Assembly: GCF_016862895.1 (NCBI RefSeq)
Contig: NZ_BONV01000018.1
Location: 62,001-126,000, forward strand
Source of the DNA: Planotetraspora kaengkrachanensis
GTDB taxonomy: Bacteria; Actinomycetota; Actinomycetes; Streptosporangiales; Streptosporangiaceae
Length of the DNA: 64,000 bases
Reading direction: 5' to 3'
The notes beneath the pieces are model-generated. The model saw nothing but the letters and a program-made list of their open reading frames with translations. It did no database searches and was not told the DNA's origin. Shown here in pieces: positions 6,481-21,650 of this stretch. The position numbers and the translations under genes were made by a program. How positions within the stretch are numbered: the stretch's first letter is position 1; every line of letters starts with the position of its first letter.

Positions 6481-7664
6481 CTACTCGGCCTCGCTGAAGG
6501 TGACCTCGATGCCGCCGACGAACTCGGCGCACACGTTGTAGATCACCGCGCCGAGGGTGGACAGAGCGGTGATGAGCACGACGTTGATCGCGCCCAGCAG
6601 GCCCGCGTAGCCCAGGATGCGACCGGGGGCGAACCAGCTGCTGATGTCCAGGGTGCTCGCGGTCTTGGTGTCACCGGTGGTGAGCTGCGTGACGGCGTCC
6701 GTGATCGAGCTGAACACGCCGATCCCCGACAACACGCCGTACAGGATCGCCACCGCCACGAACAGGATGACGAAGCAGACGATCGAGATCACGAAGCTGA
6801 ACTTCATGGCCGACCACGGCTCGATCCGCCGCAACACGAGGTGGGCCTTGCGGGGGCCCTTGGCGTCGGACTTCTTCCCCTTGCCCTTGGGCGTGACGAT
6901 CGAGGCGTCCTTCGGCCGCTCGGCCATGCCGAAGGCGGACCCGCGAAGGGAGGCGTCCTGCGCCGGTCCGGCCGCCGCGGGAGCGACCGGCGAAGCGGCG
7001 GAGACAGGAGGCGGCGGAGACGGGGCTCCTGCCGCAGGGGTGACGCCGGGGCGGGAGCCGTCCCCAGGCGAAGGGGTCGGCCTCGGGAACGACGCCGTGG
7101 GGCCGGAGGACGCACTGGTCGCGGGCGGCATCGACGCCCCGGACCCGGGAGCGCCGCCCTTCGGCGCGGCTCCGGAGTCCGGCTTCCCACCGAACGGCTT
7201 GTCACCGCCGGGCCTGGACTTGCCGATCCCGGATCCCGGACCCGACGACGCGCCGGGCGTGGCCGACTCGTTCTTCACGGGCTTGGCCCCGGTGGACCCA
7301 CCTGCCGGGCCGCCGCGCTCGGCAGGAGAGGCGGCGGACGGTGTCGCGAGGGAGGGCTTGGCGAAGGGCGCGGTCTGGTCGGGAGCGGGCTGACGGTCGG
7401 CCGCCGGCTTCTCGCCGTCCTTGGACGACTGCTTCTTCCACGGTTGGTCGGCCGCGGAGGTGCGGATGCGCACAGTCGCGTTGTCGGAGTCGGACTCGGA
7501 CTTCCCAGCCGGAGTCACATCTTCTTTCTCGGACGCCACCTCGACGACGTTAGCGTCTTTGTCCACCCGCTCGGTAACGCCGTCCCTCATCGAGGACGAC
7601 GCCGGGCGGGCTCCCGGCGATTTTTTTCTGGCCGCACCGGTCGCCCGCGCTCCGCCGCTATCAC

Positions 7665-7668
<4 letters not shown>
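6481..7668 (-). CDS. DUF3566 transmembrane protein downstream of gyrA
   Basis: A 395-residue protein in two parts. Residues 1 to about 275 are low-complexity (Pro, Gly, Ser, Ala) and probably disordered and cytoplasmic. The last 120 residues form the DUF3566 domain, starting [19 protein letters not shown] and containing two strong membrane helices ([19 protein letters not shown] and [21 protein letters not shown]). The ATG overlaps the gyrA stop as ATGA, so translation is likely coupled. DUF3566 genes sit beside gyrA in most actinobacteria; a link with septation or membrane organisation has been suggested, but the role is not firmly known. The very long linker is longer than in many homologs. 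Confidence 0.9.
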
Positions 7669-10241
<2,573 letters not shown>

Positions 10242-10256
10242 GGAAAAGTCCTTTTA

Positions 10257-12534
<2,278 letters not shown>

Positions 12535-13059
12535 TCACCCGTAACTGTCCCCCGGGCCCTGACTCCCGTGGACCCGCAGGCCTCCCGTCGGCCGCGGTCC
12601 CACATTGGGCCCGTGCACTTTCACCCGCTTCACCGTGCCGTCGCCCAGCTCCTCGTTCAGCCTTCTGACCAGCGTAGACGCCAGAAGGCGGACCTGTGTG
12701 GCCCAGGCGGTCGAGTCCGCGGCCACCACGACCTCCCCGTCGGCGAAGGTCTCCGGAGTGGTGTGCCCGGCCAGTTCGGGCCCGACGATCTCCCGCCAGC
12801 GGCCGAAGACGCCGCCGACGGCGGCCGACTGCTCCCAGCCCCGGTCGGCCAGCAGGTCGCGGATGGCACGGCCGAAGAGCTGGGGGTCGCCCGCGTCCCG
12901 CTGAGGCGCACCCTTGCGGCGACGGGGTTCCGACCGGGGGAGTTGCCCGCGCTTCACGGCGTCGGCCTTGGCCTGGGCGAGTTTCTCCCTGGCCATCGCG
13001 GCGCCCCTGGCCGCGGCGCCTTCGGGAGACTGGTCCCCACCTGTGGACTCAGCGGACAC
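12535..13059 (-). CDS. DUF721 (DciA-like) protein
   Basis: A 174-residue protein of the DUF721 family found between recF and gyrB in actinobacteria. After a charged, disordered N-terminus ([18 protein letters not shown]) the conserved domain covers residues about 62-150, with [20 protein letters not shown] and [20 protein letters not shown], the pattern of DciA, the ancestral loader or operator of the replicative helicase DnaB. The GTG start at 13059 overlaps the end of recF by 11 bases, so translation is coupled. A DnaB partner role is family inference; dnaB lies in this window at 58.8 kb. Confidence 0.85.
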   Translation of the reverse strand: MSAESTGGDQSPEGAAARGAAMAREKLAQAKADAVKRGQLPRSEPRRRKGAPQRDAGDPQLFGRAIRDLLADRGWEQSAAVGGVFGRWREIVGPELAGHTTPETFADGEVVVAADSTAWATQVRLLASTLVRRLNEELGDGTVKRVKVHGPNVGPRPTGGLRVHGSQGPGDSYG

Positions 13060-14260
13060 GCGAGACGCTCCCTTCGGTCACGTCGAACCGGGACCCAGCG
13101 AGCTGGGGCGGGACGTCCGCCGGCACCGCGGCCGTGATCAGGACCTGCTCGGCCGGGGCGACGATGTCGGTCAGCCGCCTGCGCCGCTGGTCGTCGAGCT
13201 CGGCGAAGACGTCGTCCAGGATCAGCACCGGGTCGCCGCCGTCCGAGCGCAGCAGGTCGTAGGCCGCCAGCCGCAGGGCCAGGGCGAACGACCACGATTC
13301 GCCGTGGCTCGCGTAGCCGCGCGCGGGCAGGTCGCCGAGGGTCAGCAGCAGATCGTCGCGGTGCGGCCCGACCAGGGTGACGCCTCGGTCCAGCTCCGCC
13401 TGCCGTACCTCGGCCAGGCCGGCCCGGAGCCGTGCGGCCAGATCCTCACGGTTTGTCCCCAGAGTGGCGACATCTGTGGACAACGTCTCGCCGGTGCGGT
13501 CCTCGTCGGCCGACCCCCGGTACTCGACGCCGGCCGGCGCGGAGTTCGGCGCGAGAGTGGCGTACGCCTTGGCCACGAGGGGACGCAGGGCTTCGACCAG
13601 GTCGAGCCGTCCGGCCAGGAGTTCGGCTCCGTGCCGTACGAGATGGGAGTCCCACACCTCGAGCGTGCTCATGACATCGCCGGCCCCGGCCGCCGCGAAG
13701 GCGGAGTCGTCGTCCTGCCTGCGGGATCCCCGCCGCCGGCCGGTACGGGTGGTCGCGGCCGTCCGCAGCAGGGCGTTGCGCTGCTTCAGCACCCGATCGT
13801 AGTCGGCGCGGACCCCGGCGAAGCGCGGGGCCCGGGCGACCAGCAGGTCGTCGAGGAACTTGCGGCGCTCGGACGGGTCCCCCTTGGAGAGGGCGAGATC
13901 CTCCGGCGCGAAGAGCACCGTCCGGAGCAGGCCGAGGGCCTCGCGCGGCCGCGGAACGGGGGAGCGGTTGACCCGCGCCCGGTTGGCCCGGCCGGGGTTG
14001 ATCTCCAGCTCGATCAGCGCCCGGCGGTCGTCCTTGACGACCACCGACCGGATGATCGCCCGCCCCGCGCCCTGCCGTACGAGCGGAGCGTCCGTCGCGA
14101 CACGGTGGCTGGAGTGCGTCGCGAGGTAGCCGACGGCTTCGATCAGATTGGTCTTCCCCTGCCCGTTGGGCCCGACGAAGGCCGTCGCCCCCGGTTCGAG
14201 ATCGAGCTCGACCGCGGGATACGACCGGAAGTCGGTGAGGGAGAGGCTGGCCACATGCAC
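13049..14260 (-). CDS. recF: DNA replication/repair protein RecF
   Basis: A 403-residue SMC-like ATPase that loads RecA at gapped DNA with RecO and RecR. It begins [14 protein letters not shown] and has Walker A GPNGQGKT (residues about 30-37), the ABC signature region near [11 protein letters not shown] to [15 protein letters not shown], and Walker [16 protein letters not shown] Gly/Arg-rich insertion ([12 protein letters not shown], residues about 170-181) is an elaboration in the coiled-coil arm. It lies in the usual dnaA-dnaN-gnd-recF order. Confidence 0.97.
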   Translation of the reverse strand: MHVASLSLTDFRSYPAVELDLEPGATAFVGPNGQGKTNLIEAVGYLATHSSHRVATDAPLVRQGAGRAIIRSVVVKDDRRALIELEINPGRANRARVNRSPVPRPREALGLLRTVLFAPEDLALSKGDPSERRKFLDDLLVARAPRFAGVRADYDRVLKQRNALLRTAATTRTGRRRGSRRQDDDSAFAAAGAGDVMSTLEVWDSHLVRHGAELLAGRLDLVEALRPLVAKAYATLAPNSAPAGVEYRGSADEDRTGETLSTDVATLGTNREDLAARLRAGLAEVRQAELDRGVTLVGPHRDDLLLTLGDLPARGYASHGESWSFALALRLAAYDLLRSDGGDPVLILDDVFAELDDQRRRRLTDIVAPAEQVLITAAVPADVPPQLAGSRFDVTEGSVSRVR

Positions 14261-14339
14261 GCCGCAAGGCTACTAACGCCCAGGCGCCCGCGTCGTACGG
14301 CCGACGCGTTCGGTCCGGCCCGTCGACCGGACCCCGATG

Positions 14340-15284
14340 TCAGTGCTGGGCCTCACGCGGCGGGGCGACGTCGGCGCCGGGGGCGTCCGCGCCCTTGCCC
14401 TCCTGGCCTTCCGCCGAGGCGACCGCGTGCCCGCCGAACTGGTTGCGCAGCGCGGCGATCATCTTCATCGCGGGGGAGTCCGTCTGACGCGAGGTGAAAC
14501 GCGCGTAGAGGGCGGCCGTGATCGCGGGAAGCGGAACCGCGTGGTCCACAGCCGCCTGCACCGTCCACCGGCCTTCGCCGGAGTCCTCCGCGTATCCCTT
14601 GAGCTCGGACAGGTCCGGGTCCTCCTCCAGGGCCCGCACCATGAGGTCGAGCAGCCAGGAGCGGATGACCGTGCCGTGGCGCCAGCTCGCGAACGCTCCG
14701 GGGACGTCGGTGACGACGTCGCTGGCCTCCAGCAACTCCCAGCCCTCGGCGAAGGCCTGCATCATGCCGTACTCGATGCCGTTGTGGACCATCTTCGCGA
14801 AGTGGCCGGCGCCGACCGGGCCGGCGTGGACGAACCCGTCGGGACCCTCCGGCTGGAGCGTGCCGAAGATCGGGTCGAGCCGCCGCACGTACTCGGCGTC
14901 GCCGCCGACCATCAGGGCATAGCCGTTCTGCAGTCCCCAGATGCCGCCGCTGACCCCGACGTCGACGAAGCCGATGCCCTTCTCCGTGAGGTCGGCGGCG
15001 TGCTGCTGGTCGTCCTTGTAGTGCGAGTTGCCGCCGTCGATGACGACGTCACCGGGGGCGAGCAGGTCGCGCAGCTGGTCGATCGTGGCCCGGGTGGGCT
15101 CGCCCGCGGGCACCATCACCCACACGGCACGGGGTGCCTCGAGCCTGTCCACGAGGTCGGCGAGACTGCCGACGTCGCTGACAGCGGGATCGCGGTCGTA
15201 CCCGACCACGTCGTGACCGCCGCGGCGAAGCCGCTCGGCCATGTTCCCGCCCATCTTGCCAAGACCGATCATGCCGATCTGCAT
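14340..15284 (-). CDS. gnd: 6-phosphogluconate dehydrogenase, decarboxylating (short GndA type)
   Basis: A 314-residue oxidoreductase that converts 6-phosphogluconate to ribulose 5-phosphate. The Rossmann motif GMIGLGKMGGNM starts at residue 4, followed by DGGNSHYKDD, GVSGGIWGLQNGYALMVGG and the catalytic-Lys segment HFAKMVHNGIEYGMMQAFAEG. It belongs to the short, about 300-residue class that often prefers NAD. The ATG at 15284 has a purine-rich site upstream and gives the standard MQIGMIGLG start; a GTG at 15293 is also possible. The insertion of gnd between dnaN and recF is typical of actinomycetes. Confidence 0.95.
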   Translation of the reverse strand: MQIGMIGLGKMGGNMAERLRRGGHDVVGYDRDPAVSDVGSLADLVDRLEAPRAVWVMVPAGEPTRATIDQLRDLLAPGDVVIDGGNSHYKDDQQHAADLTEKGIGFVDVGVSGGIWGLQNGYALMVGGDAEYVRRLDPIFGTLQPEGPDGFVHAGPVGAGHFAKMVHNGIEYGMMQAFAEGWELLEASDVVTDVPGAFASWRHGTVIRSWLLDLMVRALEEDPDLSELKGYAEDSGEGRWTVQAAVDHAVPLPAITAALYARFTSRQTDSPAMKMIAALRNQFGGHAVASAEGQEGKGADAPGADVAPPREAQH

Positions 15285-15377
15285 GTGAGCCACCCCTTAG
15301 CCCTCGCGGATCCAACGCGAGGTCGTCTACCTGTAAAGAGCCCCTCGTATCGGCCCCGGTAGATGGTACGCCCCGGG

Positions 15378-16517
15378 TCAGCTGGACAGTCGGATGGGCA
15401 TGATGAGGTAGCGATAGTCCTGGATTTCCCCATCTTCCACAGGTTTTCCCCCAGTGAGGATGGCGGGCTTGGTCGACGTCGTGAACTGCAGGCGCGCGAC
15501 GTCGGAGTCGATCGCGCCGAGCCCCTCCAGCAGGAACTGGTGGTTGAAGGCGATGTTGATCTCGTCGCCCTCGAACTCGACCGGCAGCGCCTCCACCGCC
15601 TGGGCCTCGTCACCGCTGCCCGCCTCCAGGATGACCTCCTCGCCGCGGAAGGCCAGCCGTACGGGGGTGTTGCGCTCGGCCACCAGCGCGACGCGCTTGA
15701 CGGCCTCCACGAAGGCGGCTGTGGACAAGTCCGCGCGTGCGGAGAACTGGGTCGGCAGCAGCGAGCGGTACTTGGGGAACTCGGGATCGAGCAGACGCGT
15801 CGTGGTCCGCCGGCCGGAACTGGAGAAGCCGATCATGCCCTCGCCGGTGCCGCCCGAGGAGCTGAGCGCGATCTCGACCTGAGCGCCGGTGGCGCCGAGC
15901 GCCTTGGCCGTGTCGGCCAGGGTCCGTCCGGGCACCATGGCGATCGCCTGGAAGTCGGGCTGCTCGGGTTGCCACTTCAGTTCGCGTACGGCCAGGCGGT
16001 AGCGGTCGGTGGCGGCGAGGGTGACCGTGTCGCCCTCGATCTCCATCCGGACGCCGGTGAGCATCGGCAGGGTGTCGTCCTTGCCCGCGGCGACGGCGAC
16101 CTGGCCGACGGCCGAGGCGAAGACGTCGCTGCCGATCCGCCCGGCGGCGGGGGGCATCGCCGGGAGGGACGGATAGTCCTCCACCGGCATGGTCAGCAGG
16201 GTGAAGCGTGCGCTTCCACAGGTGACGACCGCCTTGGCACCGTCGACGACGAAGTCGACCGGCTGAGCGGGCAGCGCCCTGGTGATCTCGGCGAGGAGCT
16301 TGCCCGACACGAGCACCACACCGGGCTCGCCGACCTGTGGGTCGAGGGTCACCTCCGCAGAGACCTCGTAGTCGAAGCCGGAGAGCTTGAGTTGCTGCTC
16401 CTCCGTGACCTCGAGCCTCATGCCCGCCAGCACCGGCACCGAGGGCCGGGCCGGAAGGCTGCGTGCGGTCCACGCCACGGCCTCGGCGAGCACGTCGCGA
16501 TCGATCCGGAACATCAC
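15378..16517 (-). CDS. dnaN: DNA polymerase III beta sliding clamp
   Basis: A 379-residue clamp that tethers DNA polymerase III to DNA. Three homologous clamp domains are apparent; the N-terminus FRIDRDVLAEAVAWTARSLP and the ending MPIRLSS (usual MPMRL) are diagnostic. A GTG (16517) followed by an ATG (16514) can start it; AGGAGG lies 9 bases before the GTG. It is the first gene of the leftward origin-proximal block and faces away from oriC. Confidence 0.97.
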   Translation of the reverse strand: MMFRIDRDVLAEAVAWTARSLPARPSVPVLAGMRLEVTEEQQLKLSGFDYEVSAEVTLDPQVGEPGVVLVSGKLLAEITRALPAQPVDFVVDGAKAVVTCGSARFTLLTMPVEDYPSLPAMPPAAGRIGSDVFASAVGQVAVAAGKDDTLPMLTGVRMEIEGDTVTLAATDRYRLAVRELKWQPEQPDFQAIAMVPGRTLADTAKALGATGAQVEIALSSSGGTGEGMIGFSSSGRRTTTRLLDPEFPKYRSLLPTQFSARADLSTAAFVEAVKRVALVAERNTPVRLAFRGEEVILEAGSGDEAQAVEALPVEFEGDEINIAFNHQFLLEGLGAIDSDVARLQFTTSTKPAILTGGKPVEDGEIQDYRYLIMPIRLSS

Positions 16518-17043
16518 GGGGATCAGCCTCCTGGGTTTCGCTGCATCGTCAAGTGTGCACTCTCTGAGCTCCTGGCTCCTCCAGAAACCCCTTCTATGGT
16601 TCTTGAGTTCTTAGGAGAGAGATATATAGGTCTTCTCATTAGGGGCCGTGGATATGTGGATGTCGAGCATGTTCGCAGGTCAGCACCAAGGTTTAATCCA
16701 CTGCGGGTGTGGGCGAGAGGTGCATGCGAACCCCGTCGCTGTGGGGGACGACGGCTTCCCCACAGGGGTTCCCCAGTCGAGGACCGGTTCGTCCACGAGT
16801 TACCCACGGGGTTTCCACCGGTTGTCCACGGGGTGGAAGGGGCCGTCGAGAGGGCCGGAAGCGTCCGCGCACAGGGCGTCCCCAAGTCGTCCACGAGTGG
16901 TCCCCAGCCCGTCCCCAGGATTTCCCCACATCTGTCCCCACCTCTTAATGGCCTGTTTCGGCTATCCGACGGGCCGGTGACGGCCGGAAGGCGTCGCGGG
17001 CACGTGCAGGGTTTGATCCACAGCGATATCCACAGGCTGTGCA
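16518..17043. other. oriC: Chromosomal replication origin oriC
   Basis: A 526-base non-coding region between dnaN and dnaA holding many DnaA-box-like 9-mers. Examples are TTCCCCACA (16756-16764, 16922-16930), TTACCCACG (16800-16808), TTGTCCACG (16822-16830), TCGTCCACG (16789-16797, 16887-16895), TGATCCACA (17014-17022) and ATATCCACA (17026-17034). The dnaN-proximal part, about 16594-16642, is AT-rich for this genome (GATATATAGG) and is the likely unwinding element. None of these boxes is the perfect TTGTCCACA; perfect copies lie upstream of dnaA and dnaB. Position, box density and gene order together identify the origin. Confidence 0.9.
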
Positions 17044-18663
17044 TCACGCGTTGCGTGCGCGCTGCTTCACCCGGGTCGTGAGCTCGTTGACCTGGTTGTA
17101 CATCGAGCGCCGTTCCGCCATGAGCGAGCGGATCTTACGCTCCGCGTGCATCACCGTGGTGTGGTCGCGGCCGCCGAACTGCTGCCCGATCTTCGGGAGG
17201 GACAGGTCGGTGAGCTCGCGGGCCAGGTACATGGCGATCTGCCGGGCGGTGACTAACGCACGCGACCGCGAACTGCCGCACAGGTCGTCGAGCGACACCC
17301 CGAAGTACTCGGCGGTCGTCGACATGATGAGGGAGATCGTGATCTCGGGGCTGGCGTCCTCGGTGATGAGGTCCTTGAGGACGACCTCGGCCAGCTGGAT
17401 GTCCACAGACTGCCGGTTGAGGCTCGCGAACGCGGTGACCCGGATGAGGGCGCCCTCGAGCTCGCGGATGTTGGTGGCGATGCGGCTGGCGATGTACTCG
17501 AGCACGTCGGGAGGAGCGGCCAGCCCCTCCTGGATGGCCTTCTTCCTGAGGATCGCGATGCGCGTCTCCAGCTCGGGCGGCTGGACGTCGGTGATCAGGC
17601 CCCACTCGAAGCGGTTGCGAAGGCGGTCCTCCAGCGTGACGAGCTGCTTGGGCGCCCGGTCGCTGGAGATCACGATCTGCTTGCTGGCGTTGTGGAGGGT
17701 GTTGAAGGTGTGGAAGAACTCCTCCTGCGTCTGTTCCTTGCCCTCCAGGAACTGGATGTCGTCCACCAGCAGGATGTCCACGGCCCGATAACGCGAGCGG
17801 AACCCGTCGGCCTTGTGGTCGCGGATCGAGTTGATGAAGTCGTTGGTGAACTCCTCGGAGCTCACGTATCTCACCCGGGCGCCGTCATAGAGGCTCTGGG
17901 CGTAGTGGCCGATCGCGTGCAGCAGGTGGGTCTTGCCCAGCCCGGAGTCCCCGTAGATGAACAGAGGGTTGTACGCCTTGGCCGGCGTCTCCGCGACGGC
18001 GACCGCCGCGGCGTGGGCGAAGCGGTTGCTCGCGCCGATGACGAAGGTCTCGAAGGTGTACTTCGCGTTGAGCCGCGCCGGTTCGCTGCTGGTCCTGGAG
18101 CCCCGGCTGTCCCACCGGTTCTGCACAGGCTCGGGCTTGGGCGCCGGGGGCGGCTCGGGGGAGTAGGCGGGAGCCGGCTGTGGATACTGCTGCGACCCGT
18201 ACGGCTCCTCCACGGGCGTGGGGCCGTCCTGGCCGTAGGAGGAGAAACCCTGCTGCTGTGGACGAGGCTGTGGATAGTCGGTGGACGGGCCGAGCGGCTC
18301 GGGCCGATGCTGCCTGCCGTACCCGGGCTGCGGCTGTCCACCGTGGGGATAACCCTGATCTTGCGGCTGGGGATAGACGTCGTGCTGGGCCACCGTGCTG
18401 GAGGCCGCGCCGGCGTCGACCATGACCGCGATCCGCACCGGACGGCCGAGCTCCTGGGAGAGCGCGTGGGCGATCAGCGGCCGCAGCCGAACCTCGAGGA
18501 CTTCCTTCGCGAAGTCGTTCGGGGCGGCTAGCAGGATCGTGTCGTTGATGAGGCCGGACGGCTGGGTCATCTGGAGGAACGCACGCTGTTGTCCCGAAAC
18601 GCCCTCATCGAGAAGGGTTCCGAGCGCCCGAGACCATACAGCGTTGAGGTCGACGCCTTCCAT
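17044..18663 (-). CDS. dnaA: Chromosomal replication initiator DnaA
   Basis: A 539-residue initiator. Domain I covers residues 1 to about 85. A long Pro/Gln/Tyr-rich domain II linker follows (residues about 110-190), as is usual in actinomycetes. The AAA+ domain III has Walker A GDSGLGKT near residue 238 and Walker [13 protein letters not shown]. Domain IV carries the DNA-binding signature [16 protein letters not shown] near the end. The ATG at 18663 follows a G-rich site. It binds the DnaA boxes in the flanking oriC and in its own upstream region. Confidence 0.98.
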   Translation of the reverse strand: MEGVDLNAVWSRALGTLLDEGVSGQQRAFLQMTQPSGLINDTILLAAPNDFAKEVLEVRLRPLIAHALSQELGRPVRIAVMVDAGAASSTVAQHDVYPQPQDQGYPHGGQPQPGYGRQHRPEPLGPSTDYPQPRPQQQGFSSYGQDGPTPVEEPYGSQQYPQPAPAYSPEPPPAPKPEPVQNRWDSRGSRTSSEPARLNAKYTFETFVIGASNRFAHAAAVAVAETPAKAYNPLFIYGDSGLGKTHLLHAIGHYAQSLYDGARVRYVSSEEFTNDFINSIRDHKADGFRSRYRAVDILLVDDIQFLEGKEQTQEEFFHTFNTLHNASKQIVISSDRAPKQLVTLEDRLRNRFEWGLITDVQPPELETRIAILRKKAIQEGLAAPPDVLEYIASRIATNIRELEGALIRVTAFASLNRQSVDIQLAEVVLKDLITEDASPEITISLIMSTTAEYFGVSLDDLCGSSRSRALVTARQIAMYLARELTDLSLPKIGQQFGGRDHTTVMHAERKIRSLMAERRSMYNQVNELTTRVKQRARNA

Positions 18664-18765
18664 GGCTCCGCCCCTCCCTCCTTTTCGCGGCCCCCGCTCG
18701 CACCGCGATCGATTCCACTCCAGCCCGGCCCGGGATGGCCCGGCGGTGATTCAGCCCCCGTTAGC

Positions 18766-18918
18766 TGATCCACATGAGATCCACATGTTGTGCACAGTCT
18801 GTGCGATGTTTCCCGGGCGCATTCACGGTGACAGAGGGAAAGGCCGGAGGGTTGACAGTAGTGGCGGAGCAACATGCGTTCAAGACGTTGTCCACAAGCG
18901 TAGTGGGCTGTGGACGCC
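18766..18918. promoter_or_regulatory. DnaA boxes upstream of dnaA
   Basis: The 590-base gap between dnaA and rpmH holds TGATCCACA (18766-18774), AGATCCACA (18777-18785), TTGTGCACA (18788-18796), a perfect TTGTCCACA (18889-18897) and CTGTGGACG (18910-18918). These suggest autoregulation of dnaA by DnaA or an accessory part of the origin. I see no ORF of credible quality in the gap. Confidence 0.65.
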
Positions 18919-19105
18919 TGACGTACGCGCTTGTTGGTTCCGGTGTGGCGGAGCATCTCCGGCCTTGTTGAGCGAAGTCGAGCAAGGTCGTTTCTCGGCC
19001 TCGGTGGCCTGCGCGCCCACATGATCGGATTCGTGGGGACGTGTCCGAAGATGGCGAACGACGGTGCGCGAGTGATTTCGAGCGGGATAGAGTGGCCGGT
19101 CGGGT

Positions 19106-19135
19106 TTGACCTGGCGTGGGGTCGCCACGTAACGT
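19106..19135 (+). promoter_or_regulatory. Promoter of rpmH
   Basis: TTGACC and TAACGT are separated by 18 bases, a good match to the major actinomycete sigma-70 promoter, about 120 bases before the rpmH start. It should drive rpmH and possibly rnpA and the following genes. Confidence 0.65.
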
Positions 19136-19254
19136 GTGGCGGTCGGCTAATCACGTGACGGCTATTTCGCATGCCCACGCTATGACGAGCCGTACCCTTG
19201 GAATGTCCCGCGCCCGCAAACCTTGCGTGCGTATCTGAGCTTGGGAGCCCACTC

Positions 19255-19392
19255 GTGAGCAAGCGTACGTATCAGCCGAACAACCGTCGCCGCGCGAAGA
19301 CCCACGGCTTCCGGCTGCGCATGCGCACCCGCGCCGGCCGCGCGATCCTGGCCAGCCGGCGCCGTAAGGGCCGCGCCGAGCTGACCGTCTGA
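19255..19392 (+). CDS. rpmH: 50S ribosomal protein L34
   Basis: A 45-residue, very basic protein starting [20 protein letters not shown], with the L34 signature and the ending GRAELTV. The GTG at 19255 has GGGAG 8 bases upstream. It is the first gene rightward of dnaA, as in nearly all bacteria. L34 binds 23S rRNA in the large subunit. Confidence 0.97.
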   Translation: MSKRTYQPNNRRRAKTHGFRLRMRTRAGRAILASRRRKGRAELTV

Positions 19393-19408
19393 CGACCAGA
19401 CGCCCGCC

Positions 19409-19440
19409 GTCGCCCGCCGTTCGTTCCGTCGGCGGGCGAC
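19409..19440 (+). terminator. Hairpin between rpmH and rnpA
   Basis: GTCGCCCGCCG (19409-19419) and CGGCGGGCGAC (19430-19440) form a perfect 11-bp GC-rich stem with a 10-base loop. No T-run follows, so it may act as a partial terminator or a processing/stability element separating rpmH and rnpA expression. Confidence 0.5.
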
Positions 19441-19463
19441 AGCCGTAGTTGAAGGAACATGCG

Positions 19464-19841
19464 GTGCTGCCGTCCGCGTCTCGGATGCGACGAGGTGACC
19501 AGTTCGCCGACGCGATACGCCGCGGGCGACGCGCCGGCCGTCCGACGCTGGTCGCGCATTTCTCTCTGCGCGAAACCGACGAACCACCCGTGGTGGGCTT
19601 CGTCGTGAGCAAGGCGGTCGGGGGCGCGGTGATCAGGAACCAGGTCAAGCGCAGGCTCAGACACCTGATGCGGGACCGTGTAGCGCGGCTCCCGCGAGGT
19701 AGCCTGCTTGTGGTACGCGCCAATCCACCGGCCGCGTCCGCGCGAAGCGAGAATCTGGCCGCCGAACTCGACGTCGCGCTGGATCGTTTACTCCGGCGGC
19801 GGGGGTCCGAGTCCCGGACCCTGACGGATGGACGGTCATGA
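19464..19841 (+). CDS. rnpA: Ribonuclease P protein component
   Basis: A 125-residue basic protein that helps RNase P RNA cut tRNA 5' leaders. It has the start [20 protein letters not shown] and the signature [23 protein letters not shown] (RNR motif). I chose GTG 19464, with AAGGA 7-8 bases upstream; a TTG at 19449 would add five residues. It overlaps yidD by four bases (ATGA). Confidence 0.95.
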   Translation: MLPSASRMRRGDQFADAIRRGRRAGRPTLVAHFSLRETDEPPVVGFVVSKAVGGAVIRNQVKRRLRHLMRDRVARLPRGSLLVVRANPPAASARSENLAAELDVALDRLLRRRGSESRTLTDGRS

Positions 19842-20161
19842 CAGTGGAGCAGCCGATTCCGGAATCCGGAATCGCGGTGACGGGCACGGAGCCGGAAGGC
19901 GCGCCGGGCCCGGTCGCTCGAGTTCTGCTTGTCCCGATCCGGTTCTACCGGGCCTTCATCAGCCCGATGCTCGGCCCGCGCTGCCGGTTCGAGCCGTCCT
20001 GCAGCGCCTACGGCCTCGAGGCGATCACCGTTCACGGGGCGCTTCGCGGGATATGGCTGACCGTCAGGCGTATCGGGCGCTGCCACCCGTTCCATCCTGG
20101 AGGATTCGACCCGGTGCCCCCACCCCGAGTCCGGTCTCACGACGAAACGCAAGGGAGCTAG
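19838..20161 (+). CDS. yidD: Membrane protein insertion efficiency factor YidD
   Basis: A 107-residue protein with the YidD core [29 protein letters not shown] and [15 protein letters not shown], containing the family's conserved Cys residues. It assists YidC-dependent membrane insertion. The ATG overlaps the rnpA stop and yidC follows four bases after its stop, so the three are translated as a unit. The first 20 residues are a non-conserved extension. Confidence 0.95.
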   Translation: MTVEQPIPESGIAVTGTEPEGAPGPVARVLLVPIRFYRAFISPMLGPRCRFEPSCSAYGLEAITVHGALRGIWLTVRRIGRCHPFHPGGFDPVPPPRVRSHDETQGS

Positions 20162-20165
20162 CTCG

Positions 20166-21119
20166 GTGGAGCTGCCATTCCTGAATCCGCTATACACGGC
20201 GGTGGCCTGGGTGATCACCCAGATCCATGCCGGGTACAGCCTTTTCATCCCCTCTGACAACGGGTTCAACTGGGCGCTCACCATCATCACGCTCACCGTG
20301 CTGATGCGCCTGCTCATCTTCCCCCTCTTCATGAAGCAGATGCGCTCGTCGAGGAAGATGCAGGAGCTCGCCCCCAAGGTCCAAGAGCTGCGCAAGAAGT
20401 ACAAGAACGACAAGCAGCGCATGAACCAGGAGGTCATGGCCCTCTACCAGGGCGCCGGGGCCAATCCCCTGGGCGGCTGTCTTCCGGTCGTCGCGCAGTT
20501 CCCGATCTTCATCTCGATGTTCACCGTGCTCCGGGCCATCGCGGAGGATCGTCCGTCCTTCGGCATGACGCGCGAGCTGGTGGACAGCGCCCGTGCGGCG
20601 CACATCCTGGGCGCTCCGCTGCCGGCGACCTTCTTCACCGGCGCCAGTGAGATCACGAAGTTCGGCGCCGACCCGGTGATCACCAAGATCGTGCTCGCCG
20701 TCTTCGTCGCGATCAGCTCGGGCACGACGTTCCTCACCGTCCGGCAGAGCGTGACGCGCTCGATGGCGCAGATGCCGGACAACCCGATGGCTCAGCAGCA
20801 GAAGATCCTGATGTACATCTCGCCGCTGTTCGCCATCTTCAGCCTGAACTTCCCGCTCGGCTTGATTCTTTACTGGGTGACGACCAACCTGTGGACACTC
20901 AGCCAGCAGCACTGGTTCTACAGTCGCCATCCCATGCCGGTCGTCGATGAGAAGGGCAACATGGTGACGCCCCCGCCGACCAACGGCATCTTCACGAAGT
21001 TGGTGGGCAAGCCGAAGGCCGCGTCTGAGCCGCCACCGGCGGCGCCAGAGCCTAAGATCGTCCGTCAGCAGCCCACGCGCCAGCCCAGGAGCAAGCGCAC
21101 CGGCAGCAAGAAGCCGTAG
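20166..21119 (+). CDS. yidC: Membrane protein insertase YidC
   Basis: A 317-residue Oxa1/YidC-family insertase without the large periplasmic domain of proteobacteria. A first membrane helix (LYTAVAWVITQIHAGYSLFI) precedes the conserved region around WALTIITLTVLMRLLIFPLF, whose Arg is the hydrophilic-groove residue. More helices follow, ending with FPLGLILYWVTTNLWTLSQQ, then a Lys/Pro/Arg-rich tail. It starts at GTG 20166 with GGGAG upstream. No lipobox, so it is not a lipoprotein-type YidC. Confidence 0.96.
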   Translation: MELPFLNPLYTAVAWVITQIHAGYSLFIPSDNGFNWALTIITLTVLMRLLIFPLFMKQMRSSRKMQELAPKVQELRKKYKNDKQRMNQEVMALYQGAGANPLGGCLPVVAQFPIFISMFTVLRAIAEDRPSFGMTRELVDSARAAHILGAPLPATFFTGASEITKFGADPVITKIVLAVFVAISSGTTFLTVRQSVTRSMAQMPDNPMAQQQKILMYISPLFAIFSLNFPLGLILYWVTTNLWTLSQQHWFYSRHPMPVVDEKGNMVTPPPTNGIFTKLVGKPKAASEPPPAAPEPKIVRQQPTRQPRSKRTGSKKP

Positions 21120-21138
21120 CAGAAAGAGAGTCCCGGAC

Positions 21139-21633
21139 GTGACCGAAGCTGAGGACAGCCCGAAGCCTGCTCCCGACGTCGAGGCGTTGGAGCAGGAGGG
21201 TGAGATCGCGGCCGACTATCTCGAGGGCCTGCTCGACATCGCCGACATCGACGGCGACATCGACATGGACGTCGAAGGCGATCGTGCGGTGGTGTCGATC
21301 GTCGACATCAAAGGCATCGACCTGACGGGTCCCTCCGGTGAGGTGCTCGAGGCGCTCCAGGAGCTCACCCGCCTCGCGGTGCACCGGCAGACCGGTGAGC
21401 GCTCGCGGCTCATGCTCGACGTCGGCCGCTACCGGGAGCGCCGCAGGGTCGAACTCACCAAAATCGGCTCTGCTGCGGCCAGCGACGTGAAGCGCAGCGG
21501 CGAGCCCAAGGCGCTGCAGCCGATGACGCCGTTCGAGCGGAAGATCGTGCACGATGCGGTCGCCGCGGCCGGGCTCAGGAGCGAGTCGGAGGGCGAGGAG
21601 CCGCGTCGTTTCGTGGTCGTCCTCCCCGTCTGA
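21139..21633 (+). CDS. jag: Jag/KhpB-type RNA-binding protein (KH-R3H)
   Basis: A 164-residue protein with an acidic start, a KH-like domain (residues about 25-95: DYLEGLLDIADIDGDIDMDV, RTGERSRLMLDVGRYRERR-like stretch) and a C-terminal R3H domain (LQPMTPFERKIVHDAVA to PRRFVVVLP). Related KhpB/EloR proteins bind RNA with KhpA and regulate cell elongation. It follows yidC by 19 bases; a strong terminator lies just after it. Confidence 0.93.
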   Translation: MTEAEDSPKPAPDVEALEQEGEIAADYLEGLLDIADIDGDIDMDVEGDRAVVSIVDIKGIDLTGPSGEVLEALQELTRLAVHRQTGERSRLMLDVGRYRERRRVELTKIGSAAASDVKRSGEPKALQPMTPFERKIVHDAVAAAGLRSESEGEEPRRFVVVLPV

Positions 21634-21650
21634 TCTCTCCTTGTACGGAA

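Noticed and set aside
19151-20437. A 428-codon minus-strand ORF over rpmH, rnpA and yidD
   Set aside because: It is antisense to four conserved genes and Arg/Ser-rich throughout.
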